From Ignavibacteriota bacterium (GTDB lineage: Bacteria; Bacteroidota; Ignavibacteria; SZUA-365), in assembly GCA_016218045.1 (NCBI GenBank), contig JACRFB010000052.1:16481-80480 (forward strand): a stretch of DNA of 64,000 nt. The letters run 5' to 3'. Below are positions 26,185-34,915 of this stretch, piece after piece. Below the pieces are notes generated by a model. The model did no database searches. It had not been told where the DNA came from and worked only from the letters and a program-made list of their open reading frames with translations. The translations under genes were made by a program, and so were the position numbers. Position 1 is the first letter of the stretch, and the number at the start of each line of letters is the position of its first letter.

Positions 26185-27717
26185 ATGAACCTTCTCGAAA
26201 CACTCGGTATCAAAGACAAAAATCCCGGCGCATCGACTGGACGTCTGTGGCTTGCAAGCAGCGGCCAGGGTGAACTGCGCATCAGCTCGCCCGCGACGGG
26301 CGAATACATCGCGTCGGTATACCAGGCCTCGGAGGCGGACTACGAACACATAGTCGCGACGGCAACGGCGGCCTTCCGCATGTGGCGCGACATTCCCGCG
26401 CCGAAACGCGGAGAGATCGTGCGACAGATCGGCAACCGCCTGCGCGCATTCAAGGAGCCGCTCGGGACGCTCGTCTCGCTCGAGATGGGCAAGTCGCTGC
26501 AGGAGGGCCTCGGCGAGGTGCAGGAGATGATCGACATCTGCGATTTCGCCGTGGGGCAATCGCGGCAGCTCTATGGCTTCACGATGCATTCCGAGCGTCC
26601 CGATCACCGCATGTACGACCAGTACCACCCGCTCGGCATTGTGGCCACGGTCTCGGCCTTCAATTTCCCGGTCGCCGTGTGGTCGTGGAATGCGATGCTC
26701 GCAGCCGTGTGCGGCGACGTGAACCTCTGGAAACCTTCGTCGAAGGTGCCGCTTACCGCGATCGCGTGCCAGAATATTGTGGCCGAAGTCCTCGCGGAGA
26801 ACAACCTTCCCGAGGGCATCTTCTCGCTGATCATCGGCAAGGGCTCCACCATCGGCGAAAAAATGTTGAACGATTCGCGCGTGCCGCTGGTCTCCGTCAC
26901 CGGATCCACGTCGGTCGGCCGTCATGCCGCCGAGGCCATTGCCCGCCGCTTCGGCCGCGCCATCCTCGAGCTGGGCGGAAACAACGCGATCATTCTCACA
27001 CCGGACGCCGACCTTGCTCTCGCCGTCCCTGCAGTGGTGTTCGGTGCAGTAGGTACGGCCGGCCAGCGCTGCACCAGCACCCGGCGCCTCATTGTACACG
27101 AATCCATTTACGACCGCGTGAAGGACGCGCTCGTCAACGCCTACCGCGCCCTACGTATCGGCAATCCGCTCGATGCATCGAATCATGTCGGACCCCTCAT
27201 CGACACCGCAGCCGTGGGCATGTTTACCGCGGCCATCGAGTCGGCGAAGAACGAGGGCGCCACACTGTTGAGCGGGGGAGAGGTGCTGTCAGGTCCGGGT
27301 TACGAATCGGGCTGTTATGTGCGCCCGGCCATCATGGAGGCCGAGAACAGCTACGCGATCGTGCAGGAGGAGACCTTCGCGCCGATCCTGTACCTGCTCA
27401 AGTATTCCGGTGATGTGCGCAACGCGATCGGCATACAGAACGATGTCGTGCAGGGTCTTTCGTCGGCGATCTTCACGCTCAATCTCCGCGAGGCGGAGGA
27501 ATTCCTTTCGTGCCGCGGATCCGATTGCGGCATCGCCAACGTCAACATCGGAACATCCGGTGCCGAAATCGGCGGCGCCTTCGGAGGCGAAAAGGAAACG
27601 GGCGGCGGCCGCGAGTCCGGTTCCGACTCGTGGAAGGCCTATATGCGCAGGCAGACAAACACGATCAACTTCGGCACAACACTCCCGCTCGCGCAGGGAA
27701 TAAAGTTCGACATATAG
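26185..27717 (+). CDS. ALDH7-type L-2-aminoadipate semialdehyde (piperideine-6-carboxylate) dehydrogenase
   Basis: A 510-residue aldehyde dehydrogenase of the antiquitin (ALDH7/AmaB) type, oxidising 2-aminoadipate semialdehyde to 2-aminoadipate with NAD(P)+. Seen: [19 protein letters not shown], the cofactor segment [20 protein letters not shown], catalytic Glu in LELGGNNAI and catalytic Cys in [13 protein letters not shown]. The ALDH7 C-terminal motifs [22 protein letters not shown] follow. Together with lat it forms a two-step lysine degradation (or aminoadipate supply) module. It ends at a strong GC hairpin. Confidence 0.9.
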   Translation: MNLLETLGIKDKNPGASTGRLWLASSGQGELRISSPATGEYIASVYQASEADYEHIVATATAAFRMWRDIPAPKRGEIVRQIGNRLRAFKEPLGTLVSLEMGKSLQEGLGEVQEMIDICDFAVGQSRQLYGFTMHSERPDHRMYDQYHPLGIVATVSAFNFPVAVWSWNAMLAAVCGDVNLWKPSSKVPLTAIACQNIVAEVLAENNLPEGIFSLIIGKGSTIGEKMLNDSRVPLVSVTGSTSVGRHAAEAIARRFGRAILELGGNNAIILTPDADLALAVPAVVFGAVGTAGQRCTSTRRLIVHESIYDRVKDALVNAYRALRIGNPLDASNHVGPLIDTAAVGMFTAAIESAKNEGATLLSGGEVLSGPGYESGCYVRPAIMEAENSYAIVQEETFAPILYLLKYSGDVRNAIGIQNDVVQGLSSAIFTLNLREAEEFLSCRGSDCGIANVNIGTSGAEIGGAFGGEKETGGGRESGSDSWKAYMRRQTNTINFGTTLPLAQGIKFDI

Positions 27718-27728
27718 TTCGCATGGTT

Positions 27729-27751
27729 GGAGGGCCCCGCGGGGGCCCTCC
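27729..27751 (+). terminator. Rho-independent-like terminator after the lysine module
   Basis: GGAGGGCCCC (27729-27738), loop GCG, GGGGCCCTCC (27742-27751): a perfect 10-bp stem. It starts 11 nt after the stop codon and is followed by the T-containing tract GCCTTGTCTTTCC. The tail is weak in U, so termination strength is uncertain. Confidence 0.7.
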
Positions 27752-27828
27752 GCCTTGTCTTTCCGCGTGTGGGAGACGCGTGTTGAACCAATGGGCGACG
27801 GCGAGTGTTACACTGTCGAGGTACAGCC

Positions 27829-28317
27829 ATGTCCGATTCCATACGACAGTTCAAAAAAGTAATGAGCCATTTCCCGACAGGTGTGTGTGTTGTCACCGCG
27901 CGCTGCAACGGTGACGCGGTCGGTCTGACGGTGAACAGTTTCACATCCGTCTCGCTCGATCCACTGATGGTGCTTATCTGCATCACCCGCAACACCACGG
28001 CGCACGAGGTTATCAGCCAGGCCGGGGCGTACACCGTCAGTATTCTTGCGGAGGGACAGGAGTCCGTCTCCACCGTTTTCGCAGGCGCCCCGAACAATCA
28101 ACGTTTCACGCTCGTGCAGACCGAGGCGTCTCCGCTCGGCAATCCCGTCGTCGAGGGAGCCATCGCGTATCTCGACACGGAAATCGTGGACAGCCGCGAC
28201 GCAGGCGACCACACGATCTTCATCGGCAGGGTCACCGCGCTCCACTTGATGCACGAGGACGCGCGCCCGCTCGTCTACCACCGCGGTGGCTACAGGAGGC
28301 TTGCGCCTCAGGATTGA
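27829..28317 (+). CDS. Flavin reductase-like (FMN-binding) protein
   Basis: A 162-residue flavin reductase domain protein of the FMN-binding split-barrel family, which supplies reduced flavin to monooxygenases or acts as an oxidoreductase. Seen: QFKKVMSHFPTGVCVVTARC, AVGLTVNSFTSVSLDPLMVL (flavin-binding), FAGAPNNQRF and HTIFIGRVTALHL. ATG 27829 has GAGG 8 nt upstream. It is transcribed alone, after the terminator, and its last 10 nt overlap the convergent CDF gene. Its partner oxygenase is not in the window. Confidence 0.85.
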   Translation: MSDSIRQFKKVMSHFPTGVCVVTARCNGDAVGLTVNSFTSVSLDPLMVLICITRNTTAHEVISQAGAYTVSILAEGQESVSTVFAGAPNNQRFTLVQTEASPLGNPVVEGAIAYLDTEIVDSRDAGDHTIFIGRVTALHLMHEDARPLVYHRGGYRRLAPQD

Positions 28318-29714
28318 CCCGGCTCCGCGTGGATGAACACCTTCACGATGCGCGGATCACAGGCACTGACAGCCGTCTCGACCCGGTTGACCACGTCGTG
28401 CATGTGCTGCAGCGAAAGCGCTGACGGACACACGCAGGAGAGTGCCACCTTGATGCCGCGATGTGTGCGGTAACATCGTATGTCGCTGCAGCCGAGCACC
28501 TCGGTGTCGGCCTTAGCAACGGCGGTGATTTTTCCGACAAGATCCGGCTCGGCGCCAGTGATATCATCGGCCTCGATGATACCGCCCGCCTCCATTTCGA
28601 GGTGGACGCGCACGTCCTCGACACGGGGAATGGCCTCGAGAATATCCCTCTCGATTACGCTTGCGAGCGCGTGGGCCTTGTCGAAATCGGTCCCGAACGG
28701 ATACTCGACATCGAGTTCGATGTGCAGTCGCTCGTCGGCGCGCAGCACGAGGATGTTGTGCGCGCGTACGCCGTGGCGCTGTACGAGCCAGGCGACGCTG
28801 TCCTGCACGGCCTCGTTCTCGTGTATGGCCGGCTCGGCATGGACAATCGCGTCGGAACGCGGAACCAGTTCGGCGATACGCGCCTCCACGTCGTCCATGA
28901 TGCGGTGCACGTCGTCGAAGGTGTTCCGCCGATCGATTCCTACCACCGTGTCGATGAAAGTGCGCGCACCGCTCTGACGGAGCCGCAGAGAGCGCACGTC
29001 GCGCACGCCGTCAACGCCGCGAATGCCATCCGTCAGTGTGGCCTGCATGCCGGCGGGAACCCGGTCGAGGAGCACATCGATGGTGCGTTTCCCGAGCTGC
29101 AGGCTGATCCAGATTACGATGGCCGCGACGAGCAGGGCGGCGATGGCATCTGCCGCCGGGTATCCGAGGAGCACGCTCACGAGTCCGATCAGCACCACAA
29201 ACGAACTGTAGATGTCCGTCTGAAAATGCAGCGCATCGGCCTCGAGGGCCTGGCTGTGATACTTCCGCGCCACGCGCGAGAGTGCGCGGGAGCGGCTGAA
29301 GTCGATCACGATCGACACGATGATGACGATGAACGACCAGTAAGTCACTTCGACCGGATGTCCGCCTCCGAGCAGGCGGTCGGCCGCTTCGTACAATATC
29401 CACACACAGGTGAGCAGGAGCAGCAGCGTTTCAACGAGTGCGGAAAGATTCTCGATCTTCCCGTGCCCGAAATTGTGATCCTCGTCCGGCGGTCGATCCG
29501 CGGCGCGCACGGCGATCCATGTGATGGCCGCTGCGACGAGATCAAGTCCGGAGTGCGCCGCTTCGGAAAGGATGCCGAGGGAATTGGTCATCAAGCCGAC
29601 TGCCAGTTTTCCGCCGGTCAGGGCTATTGCCGCGATCACGGACGTCATCGCGACAAAGTTTTTTTCGCGACGCATCAGGGCGTCGGCCGCGGCGTGTTCC
29701 TCTGCCGATTTCAT
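28308..29714 (-). CDS. Cation diffusion facilitator with extended, apparently triplicated C-terminal domain
   Basis: A 468-residue divalent-metal exporter (Zn/Fe/Mn/Co) versus ~300 for a typical CDF. Six helices occupy about residues 20-205, with metal-site residues in EAAHSGLDLV and ALHFQTDIYSS and the loop DHNFGHGKIEN. Three similar ~75-residue beta-alpha-beta units then follow. Their cores are VRSLRLRQSGARTFIDTVVG, AHNILVLRADERLHIELDVE and CSDIRCYRTHRGIKVALSCV, and each ends in V-x-V/I-H-x-E-like text (VHAEP, VHLEM, IHAEP). The usual protein has one such dimerisation unit. The metal cannot be predicted. Confidence 0.85.
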   Translation of the reverse strand: MKSAEEHAAADALMRREKNFVAMTSVIAAIALTGGKLAVGLMTNSLGILSEAAHSGLDLVAAAITWIAVRAADRPPDEDHNFGHGKIENLSALVETLLLLLTCVWILYEAADRLLGGGHPVEVTYWSFIVIIVSIVIDFSRSRALSRVARKYHSQALEADALHFQTDIYSSFVVLIGLVSVLLGYPAADAIAALLVAAIVIWISLQLGKRTIDVLLDRVPAGMQATLTDGIRGVDGVRDVRSLRLRQSGARTFIDTVVGIDRRNTFDDVHRIMDDVEARIAELVPRSDAIVHAEPAIHENEAVQDSVAWLVQRHGVRAHNILVLRADERLHIELDVEYPFGTDFDKAHALASVIERDILEAIPRVEDVRVHLEMEAGGIIEADDITGAEPDLVGKITAVAKADTEVLGCSDIRCYRTHRGIKVALSCVCPSALSLQHMHDVVNRVETAVSACDPRIVKVFIHAEPGQS

Positions 29715-29751
29715 ATGCTGTGTGGACTGTGGCCTGTGTGCAGATCGGCCG

Positions 29752-30141
29752 TCATCGGAGCGTTATTCGGAGCGAGTCGCTGTCTTCGGCCTTCCCCGGC
29801 ACTATGCCGCGCACAACGATCAGATGTTCGCCGCTGAGCCCGCGCACGTCCCAGTCGTAGGAGTAGTCCGCGAGAAAATCCGTGAACAGGTGGTTGCCGT
29901 CGATCCAGAACTCCGCCTGCGCGAGACATCCGCAGTTGCGTGTCACCGAAGCGATGATACGCACGGTCGAGTCGCTGATGACCTCTCCGGCCAACGGCTG
30001 CGTGATGACGGTTTTAACCCATGGCGTTTCGGTGGGGGTGTCCTCGTCGCAGGCCGCAACAATAAAGGCAAGAAGGAGGGTAGTCGCGGCGAGCACGATG
30101 CGCCCGCGCGTGAGGCGGCGGACTATGGCCGAATGTTTCAT
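29752..30141 (-). CDS. Small lipoprotein with Ig-like (Big/CARDB-type) fold
   Basis: A 129-residue protein with a lipoprotein signal peptide: positively charged KHSAIVRRLTRGR, hydrophobic core VLAATTLLLAFIV and lipobox VAAC (Cys about 31). The mature part is ~95 residues, with VKTVITQPLAGEVISDSTV and SYDWDVRGLSGEHLIVVRGI, reading like a single bacterial Ig-type domain with two internal Cys (NCGC). ATG 30141 was chosen because the longer frame (to 30267) hides the signal peptide behind 42 residues. It is 58 nt after the GT9 gene. Function unknown. Confidence 0.75.
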   Translation of the reverse strand: MKHSAIVRRLTRGRIVLAATTLLLAFIVAACDEDTPTETPWVKTVITQPLAGEVISDSTVRIIASVTRNCGCLAQAEFWIDGNHLFTDFLADYSYDWDVRGLSGEHLIVVRGIVPGKAEDSDSLRITLR

Positions 30142-30199
30142 TGCTCTGTCGGGATGTGAGATGGTTGCCTGACCGATGCTAGCGGATTTGTGTGTGGAA

Positions 30200-31279
30200 T
30201 CAAAGCGCCGCACCGCCGCCTGCACGGATATGCCGTGCTCTCTCGAGCATGGAATCGAAGGCCGCAAGCACGGTGTCGACGGAGAGTTCCGTCATACACA
30301 TGTTGCCGATGGGGCACTCCGTGTAATTACATGCAAGACATTCGAGTTTTTCATTGCGCACCCACGCGCTGAGGGCATTAAACGGTCCTTGCAGATGCGG
30401 ATTGGTCGGACCGTGCACGCCGAGCACAGGAATGCCCACAGCCGCGCCAAGATGCATGGGCGACGTGTCGTTCGAAACCATGCCGTCGCAGCGCGCGAGC
30501 AGCGCCCCCAGTTGTTTGAGGGTCGTCTTCGGAGGAACAAGCGCGGGTGCCTGCATGAGTGAGGCCACGCGCAGAGCGTCGTCGTGTTCACCGGGACCCC
30601 ATACAATCACAGGCACGGCGTTATATCGCGCCGCCAGAGCGTCCCCCAGGCCGGCGTAATGATCGAGTCCCCAGCGCTTCGATTCCCAGGTGCCGCTCGG
30701 GTTCAGGGCGACAAGCATTTTTCCCTCCGCCCTGTAGGGAGCAAGCAGACCCGCCGCCCAGCGGTCGGCATCCGGTGTGATCGCAAACGACAACGCGCGG
30801 TCGGTAATGGGGATCTGCAGGACGGCGAGCGCGTCGAGATTGAACTCTGTGTTGTGCACGCGGTCGGACCGCACCGGAACATGGACGGTGTAGGCGTATG
30901 CCCGACCACGGAAGGGATACCCGACTCGCACCGGCGCGCGCGTCGCGAAGGTGATCTGTGCCGAGCGGGGATTGCAGAAGAGATCGAAAACCAGATCGTA
31001 ACGCGCGCGATATATCTGCCGAAGGAGCGAAAGAAAACTGTCGTGCCGCGGATCGAAGATGAGCGTCCGAGTCAGTGCAGGATGCCCCTCGACGATGTCG
31101 CGCGCGGGCGCCTCCGTCAGGTAGTCGATCTCCGCGTCGGGAAAGGCCGCGCGGACAGAGCGCAGAACTACCGTCGACAAAAGGACGTCGCCGATGGCGC
31201 GCAGCTTGACGATGAGTATGCGCCGGACAGGACGCGCCCGCAACGCGGGATACAAAAACTGCGGTGCGGGCGCGCGCAT
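30200..31279 (-). CDS. Glycosyltransferase family 9 (heptosyltransferase-like)
   Basis: A 359-residue GT9 of the ADP-heptose:LPS heptosyltransferase type. It has RILIVKLRAIGDVLLSTVVL at the N-terminus, LNPSGTWESKRWGLDHYAGL, NDTSPMHLGAAVGIPVLGVH (donor-site motif) and a C-terminal Cys cluster LACNYTECPIGNMCM typical of the family. It probably adds a sugar to the lipopolysaccharide core. It is 15 nt after ackA, so a metabolic and an envelope gene share a transcript. Confidence 0.88.
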   Translation of the reverse strand: MRAPAPQFLYPALRARPVRRILIVKLRAIGDVLLSTVVLRSVRAAFPDAEIDYLTEAPARDIVEGHPALTRTLIFDPRHDSFLSLLRQIYRARYDLVFDLFCNPRSAQITFATRAPVRVGYPFRGRAYAYTVHVPVRSDRVHNTEFNLDALAVLQIPITDRALSFAITPDADRWAAGLLAPYRAEGKMLVALNPSGTWESKRWGLDHYAGLGDALAARYNAVPVIVWGPGEHDDALRVASLMQAPALVPPKTTLKQLGALLARCDGMVSNDTSPMHLGAAVGIPVLGVHGPTNPHLQGPFNALSAWVRNEKLECLACNYTECPIGNMCMTELSVDTVLAAFDSMLERARHIRAGGGAAL

Positions 31280-31294
31280 GTCGGATTGGATGCG

Positions 31295-32548
31295 TCAGGA
31301 CAGGGGCTCGAGGTCCCGGTTCTTCACCATGTTTTTCATCGTCGGGGGCGTCTGCCCGTTTACGATGGCCATGGTGTCGAGTGCAATCACGAGTTCCTCG
31401 TTGGTCGGAATCACACCCACAACGGCGCGGGACCCCGGCCGTGTCACGATGCGCTCCTTCGGACCCTCCGCGTTGAGCGCGGGATCGAAGTCGATGCCGA
31501 TGAAATCCATGGACGAACACACGGCGTCACGCACGCGGACGCTGTTCTCACCGATGCCGCCGGTGAACACGACCGCGTCGACTCCACCCATCGCTGCGGC
31601 GTACGCGCCGATGTATTTCTTCACGCGGAAGCAGAACAGATCAAACGCGATTTTTGATTTTGCCGAACCCTTCACCATGGCGTTCTCGATTTCGCGCATG
31701 TCGCTGCTCTCGCCCGAGATACCGATGAGACCGCTGTGTTTGTTGAGCAGGGTGGTCGCCTCCGAAAGCGTCAGGCCCTCCTTGCCCATGATGTACAGGA
31801 TCAACTGCGGATCGAGGTCGCCCGAGCGGGTGCCCATGAGCAATCCCTCGAGAGGCGTGAAGCCCATCGTTGTGTCCATCGACTGTCCGTGTTTCACCGC
31901 GGCCATGCTGCAGCCGTTGCCAAGATGGCAGGTGATGATGCGCAGATCCTCGATGGGTTTGTCGAGCAACTCCGCCATGCGGTTCGCCACGAAGAAGTGT
32001 GATGTGCCGTGGAATCCGTAGCGGCGGATCTTGTACTTCTGATAGAACACGTACGGAATGCCGTACAGGAAGGACTTCGGCTCCATGGACTGATGGAAGG
32101 CGGTGTCGAACACGCCCACCTGGGGCACGCTGGGTAGATGCTGCTTGCATGCGACGATGCCGCGGATGTTATGCGGATTGTGAAGCGGCGCAAGTTCGAT
32201 GTTGTCGCGAAGCGACTGCATGACCTGGTCGGTGATCAGCACGGAACCGGCGAAGTCTTCCGCGCCGTGCACGACACGATGCCCGACGGCGTGTATCTCG
32301 GAGCGGTCCTTGATAACACCGTGATTCTTGCTCAGAAGCACCGCCAGCACGTATTCGATGGCAATGCCATGGTCGAGGATGTCACCCGTCAGCTTGATCG
32401 TGTCGCTGTCGTAGCGCGTGTTTGTGAGCACCGCGCCGCTCATGCCGATGCGTTCGACGAGACCGCGCGCCATCGTGGTGCGCGATTCTGCTTCGATGAA
32501 CTGGTACTTTATCGAGGAGCTTCCGCAATTGACGACGAGGATGTTCAT
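31295..32548 (-). CDS. ackA: Acetate kinase
   Basis: A 417-residue ASKHA kinase, interconverting acetyl phosphate and acetate with ATP formation. It shows NILVVNCGSSSIKYQFIEA, VGHRVVHGAEDF, VFDTAFHQSM, RYGFHGTSHFF and HLGNGCSMAAVKHGQSMDTT, as in all acetate kinases, and VFTGGIGENS near the C-terminus. No phosphotransacetylase gene is in the window. It starts in a 4-nt overlap with the upstream hbd stop, so the two are translationally coupled and may serve acyl-CoA fermentation or overflow metabolism. Confidence 0.95.
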   Translation of the reverse strand: MNILVVNCGSSSIKYQFIEAESRTTMARGLVERIGMSGAVLTNTRYDSDTIKLTGDILDHGIAIEYVLAVLLSKNHGVIKDRSEIHAVGHRVVHGAEDFAGSVLITDQVMQSLRDNIELAPLHNPHNIRGIVACKQHLPSVPQVGVFDTAFHQSMEPKSFLYGIPYVFYQKYKIRRYGFHGTSHFFVANRMAELLDKPIEDLRIITCHLGNGCSMAAVKHGQSMDTTMGFTPLEGLLMGTRSGDLDPQLILYIMGKEGLTLSEATTLLNKHSGLIGISGESSDMREIENAMVKGSAKSKIAFDLFCFRVKKYIGAYAAAMGGVDAVVFTGGIGENSVRVRDAVCSSMDFIGIDFDPALNAEGPKERIVTRPGSRAVVGVIPTNEELVIALDTMAIVNGQTPPTMKNMVKNRDLEPLS

Positions 32549-33498
32549 TTGGATGCCTCCTCTTTGATGCGGTTGCCGGATTCGTCATACAGGAAGAATC
32601 CCTCGCCGCTTTTCTTTCCGAATTTCTGCTCCCGCACAAGTCGGCGCAGCAGCGGACAGGGACGGTACTTCGCTTCACCGAACTCGTGGAACATCGATTC
32701 CATCATCGCGAGCAACTCCTCGAGACCCATCGAATCGGCAAGTTCAAGCGGACCCATCTGAAAATTGAAACCGAGGCGCATGGCGGTGTCGATGTCCTCG
32801 GCCGACGCGACTCCTTCCATCAGGATGTACATCGCCTCGTTCAACATGGGGATGATGGTGCGCGTGGTGATGAATCCGGGATACTCGTACACTTCCACAG
32901 GCGTCTTGCCGATCGAGCGTATGAAGTCCTTGGTCTTGCGGAAGGTGTCTTCCGTTGTATGGAAGCCGCGGATGATCTCACAGAGCGGCGTTTTCGGCAC
33001 GGGATTCGAGAAGTGCAGGCCGATGATTTTTCCCGGGTGCACCGCGCCGCGGACCATCTTCGTGAGACTGAGCGTCGATGTGTTCGAGGCGATGATCGCG
33101 CCGGGTGCCGCCACGCGATCGAGCTTCAGCAGCACGTCGCGTTTTAATTCGAAGCCCTCGTCGACCGCTTCCATTGCAAAGTCGACATGCGCCATTTCGT
33201 TGATGTCGGTGGTGACCTTGATGCGCGAGAGGATGGCGCGTTTCTCGCCGGTTGTCATGGCCCAGCGCTGTATTTCGCGGTCCATGTTCTCGGAGAGGCC
33301 GTCGAGACAGGCCTGCAGCCGTTCGGAATCTTTTTCGACGATGAGGACGTTCAGGCCGTGCGTCGAGAGGGTCTGGGCGATGCCGCGGCCCATGACGCCG
33401 CCACCGATGATGCCCACCGATTCGATGCGAGAGGCCGACGCGGGTTGCGCGGGCATGTCGCTGGTGAGATCCTGCAGCGTGAGTGGTTGTTCAGACAT
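32545..33498 (-). CDS. hbd: 3-hydroxybutyryl-CoA dehydrogenase
   Basis: A 317-residue 3-hydroxyacyl-CoA dehydrogenase. NAD-binding VGIIGGGVMGRGIAQTL lies about 35 residues from the start, catalytic His in GLHFSNPVPKTPLCEIIRG and the C-terminal helical domain FNFQMGPLELADSMGLEEL. About 30 extra N-terminal residues (LTLQDLTSDMPAQPASAS) precede the Rossmann fold compared with the usual ~282-residue protein. ATG 33498 was preferred to the frame opening at 33720 because nothing upstream is conserved-looking. It heads the hbd-ackA-GT9 run. Confidence 0.88.
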   Translation of the reverse strand: MSEQPLTLQDLTSDMPAQPASASRIESVGIIGGGVMGRGIAQTLSTHGLNVLIVEKDSERLQACLDGLSENMDREIQRWAMTTGEKRAILSRIKVTTDINEMAHVDFAMEAVDEGFELKRDVLLKLDRVAAPGAIIASNTSTLSLTKMVRGAVHPGKIIGLHFSNPVPKTPLCEIIRGFHTTEDTFRKTKDFIRSIGKTPVEVYEYPGFITTRTIIPMLNEAMYILMEGVASAEDIDTAMRLGFNFQMGPLELADSMGLEELLAMMESMFHEFGEAKYRPCPLLRRLVREQKFGKKSGEGFFLYDESGNRIKEEASK

Positions 33499-33617
33499 GA
33501 GGTGTGCTCCGGTGGAACGCTCGCGGGGATGTGCCACGCAAGGTGTTGGTGAGTGGAGGTGCGGATGGAATGTGCGCGTGGGAATGCCGCCGTGCGGCAT
33601 GATCCGTTCTATCCTTA

Positions 33618-33648
33618 CAAAAGTACCGCTCGGGCGGGTGAAAAAAAA
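33618..33648 (-). promoter_or_regulatory. Candidate promoter for the hbd-ackA run
   Basis: TACTTTTG (33625-33618, minus strand) is an exact match to the Bacteroidota -7 consensus TAnnTTTG. Twenty nt upstream lies the start of a T8 tract (33648-33641) where the -33 TTG would be expected. It lies in the 184-nt gap between rodA and hbd, about 120 nt before the chosen hbd start. Confidence 0.5.
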
Positions 33649-33682
33649 GATGCGATAGAGGACAAGAATATCGTGAACGGTG

Positions 33683-34915
33683 CTATTCGCCGCGGGTGTT
33701 GTAGAGTGCCGTGTGGACAAGCAACGCTGCGGCGATCATCGTGGTCATGAGGAAGGATCCGCCGTAACTCATGAACGGCAGGGGAATGCCGATGACGGGA
33801 AGCAGCCCGAGCGACATGCCGACGTTCACGAACACATGCACAAAAAAGACTGTCGTGATACCGATGGCCATCGCGCTCGAGAAGCGGAAGGGCGCGTCGC
33901 GCGCGATTCGCCACCCCCTGTGAAGGACAAATCCGAAAAGACAGAGGATGACGATGGCGCCGATAAAACCGAACTCCTCCGCCGGGACGCAGAAAATAAA
34001 GTCGGTCCACTGTTCGGGGACGAACCGCAACTGTGTCTGCGTTCCCTGCAGGTAGCCCTTGCCGGTCAAACCACCCGATCCCACTGCCACCTTCGCCTGC
34101 ATCACGTTGTAGCCGGCCGAGGTCGGCGAGCGCGAGGGATCGAGGAACACGGCGATACGCGCCTTCTGGTATTCTGGAAGACGGTCGTAGAAGTACTGCA
34201 CCGTGAAGCCAACCGAGAGGTTCAGCACAAGAAAGAGCAGCGCCACGCCGATATTTCGGCGCAGAAGGTAGAACACAACCGAGAGAACCATCGTGAACGC
34301 GAGGAACATCCACAGATCGAAGATGGAGAGCACCGCGGCGATGACCGGGGACACAAAGGCCAATAGAATGACAAGATCGGCTCCCGCCCAGAATATCATC
34401 ACGAGGAAGAACGCCCAGTACACGAGGCCGGTTCCGAAATCCGGCTGAATAAAAATCAGCAGCCAGGGAACAAACACGATGGCGAAGGCGATACCGAGAT
34501 CACGAAACGAGCGTAGCGAGGTGGTGCTGTCTGAGACGAAGCGGGCCAGCGCAATCACGGTCGCGACCTTGGCAAATTCGGACGGCTGTATTCCGAATCC
34601 GGCGACACCGAACCAGCCGGCGTTCCCCGACACCACTTTCCCGAAGGGCAGAACAAGAAGAAGCGGTACCAGCGCGACGGCGTAGATGATGTACGCGCTG
34701 TAATGGAAGAATCGTGCCGGCGAGAGCAGCACGACAACAAACAGAAGTATGCCGAGCACCGCCCATACAATCTGTTTCTGGAAACGCACGAAGACTTCCG
34801 TCCCGTGTGTCGCGCTGTACATCGACACGAGGCCGAGCGCCAGCAGCACCGCGACGGCCGCGATCAGAAGGTAGTCGACACCTCCGCCGGATCTGTCGGT
34901 CATACTTCTCGGCAT
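33683..34915 (-). CDS. rodA: Peptidoglycan glycosyltransferase RodA
   Basis: A 410-residue SEDS-family polymerase with about ten transmembrane helices, making glycan strands for elongation together with PBP2. Typical SEDS text: DYLLIAAVAVLLALGLVSMY, GNAGWFGVAGFGIQPSEFAK, FIQPDFGTGLVYWAFFL, and GLTGKGYLQGTQTQLRFVPE followed by QWTDFIFCVPAEEFGF. The C-terminus ends IPLPFMSYGGSFLMTTMIAA. The ATG at 34915 overlaps the mrdA stop (ATGA); an internal ATG at 34903 is equally possible. Confidence 0.95.
   Translation of the reverse strand: MPRSMTDRSGGGVDYLLIAAVAVLLALGLVSMYSATHGTEVFVRFQKQIVWAVLGILLFVVVLLSPARFFHYSAYIIYAVALVPLLLVLPFGKVVSGNAGWFGVAGFGIQPSEFAKVATVIALARFVSDSTTSLRSFRDLGIAFAIVFVPWLLIFIQPDFGTGLVYWAFFLVMIFWAGADLVILLAFVSPVIAAVLSIFDLWMFLAFTMVLSVVFYLLRRNIGVALLFLVLNLSVGFTVQYFYDRLPEYQKARIAVFLDPSRSPTSAGYNVMQAKVAVGSGGLTGKGYLQGTQTQLRFVPEQWTDFIFCVPAEEFGFIGAIVILCLFGFVLHRGWRIARDAPFRFSSAMAIGITTVFFVHVFVNVGMSLGLLPVIGIPLPFMSYGGSFLMTTMIAAALLVHTALYNTRGE

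Noticed and set aside
28461..29837. 458-codon plus-strand frame opposite the CDF gene
   Set aside because: Antisense shadow; no motif, and the CDF reading on the other strand is unambiguous.
29752..30267. 171-residue version of the lipoprotein
   Set aside because: Starting at 30141 puts the charged region, hydrophobic core and lipobox at the N-terminus as required.
33641..33682. Terminator after rodA
   Set aside because: A T8 tract is present on the minus strand (33648-33641), but only a 5-bp stem with a 13-nt loop precedes it; I count the tract as part of the hbd promoter region instead.
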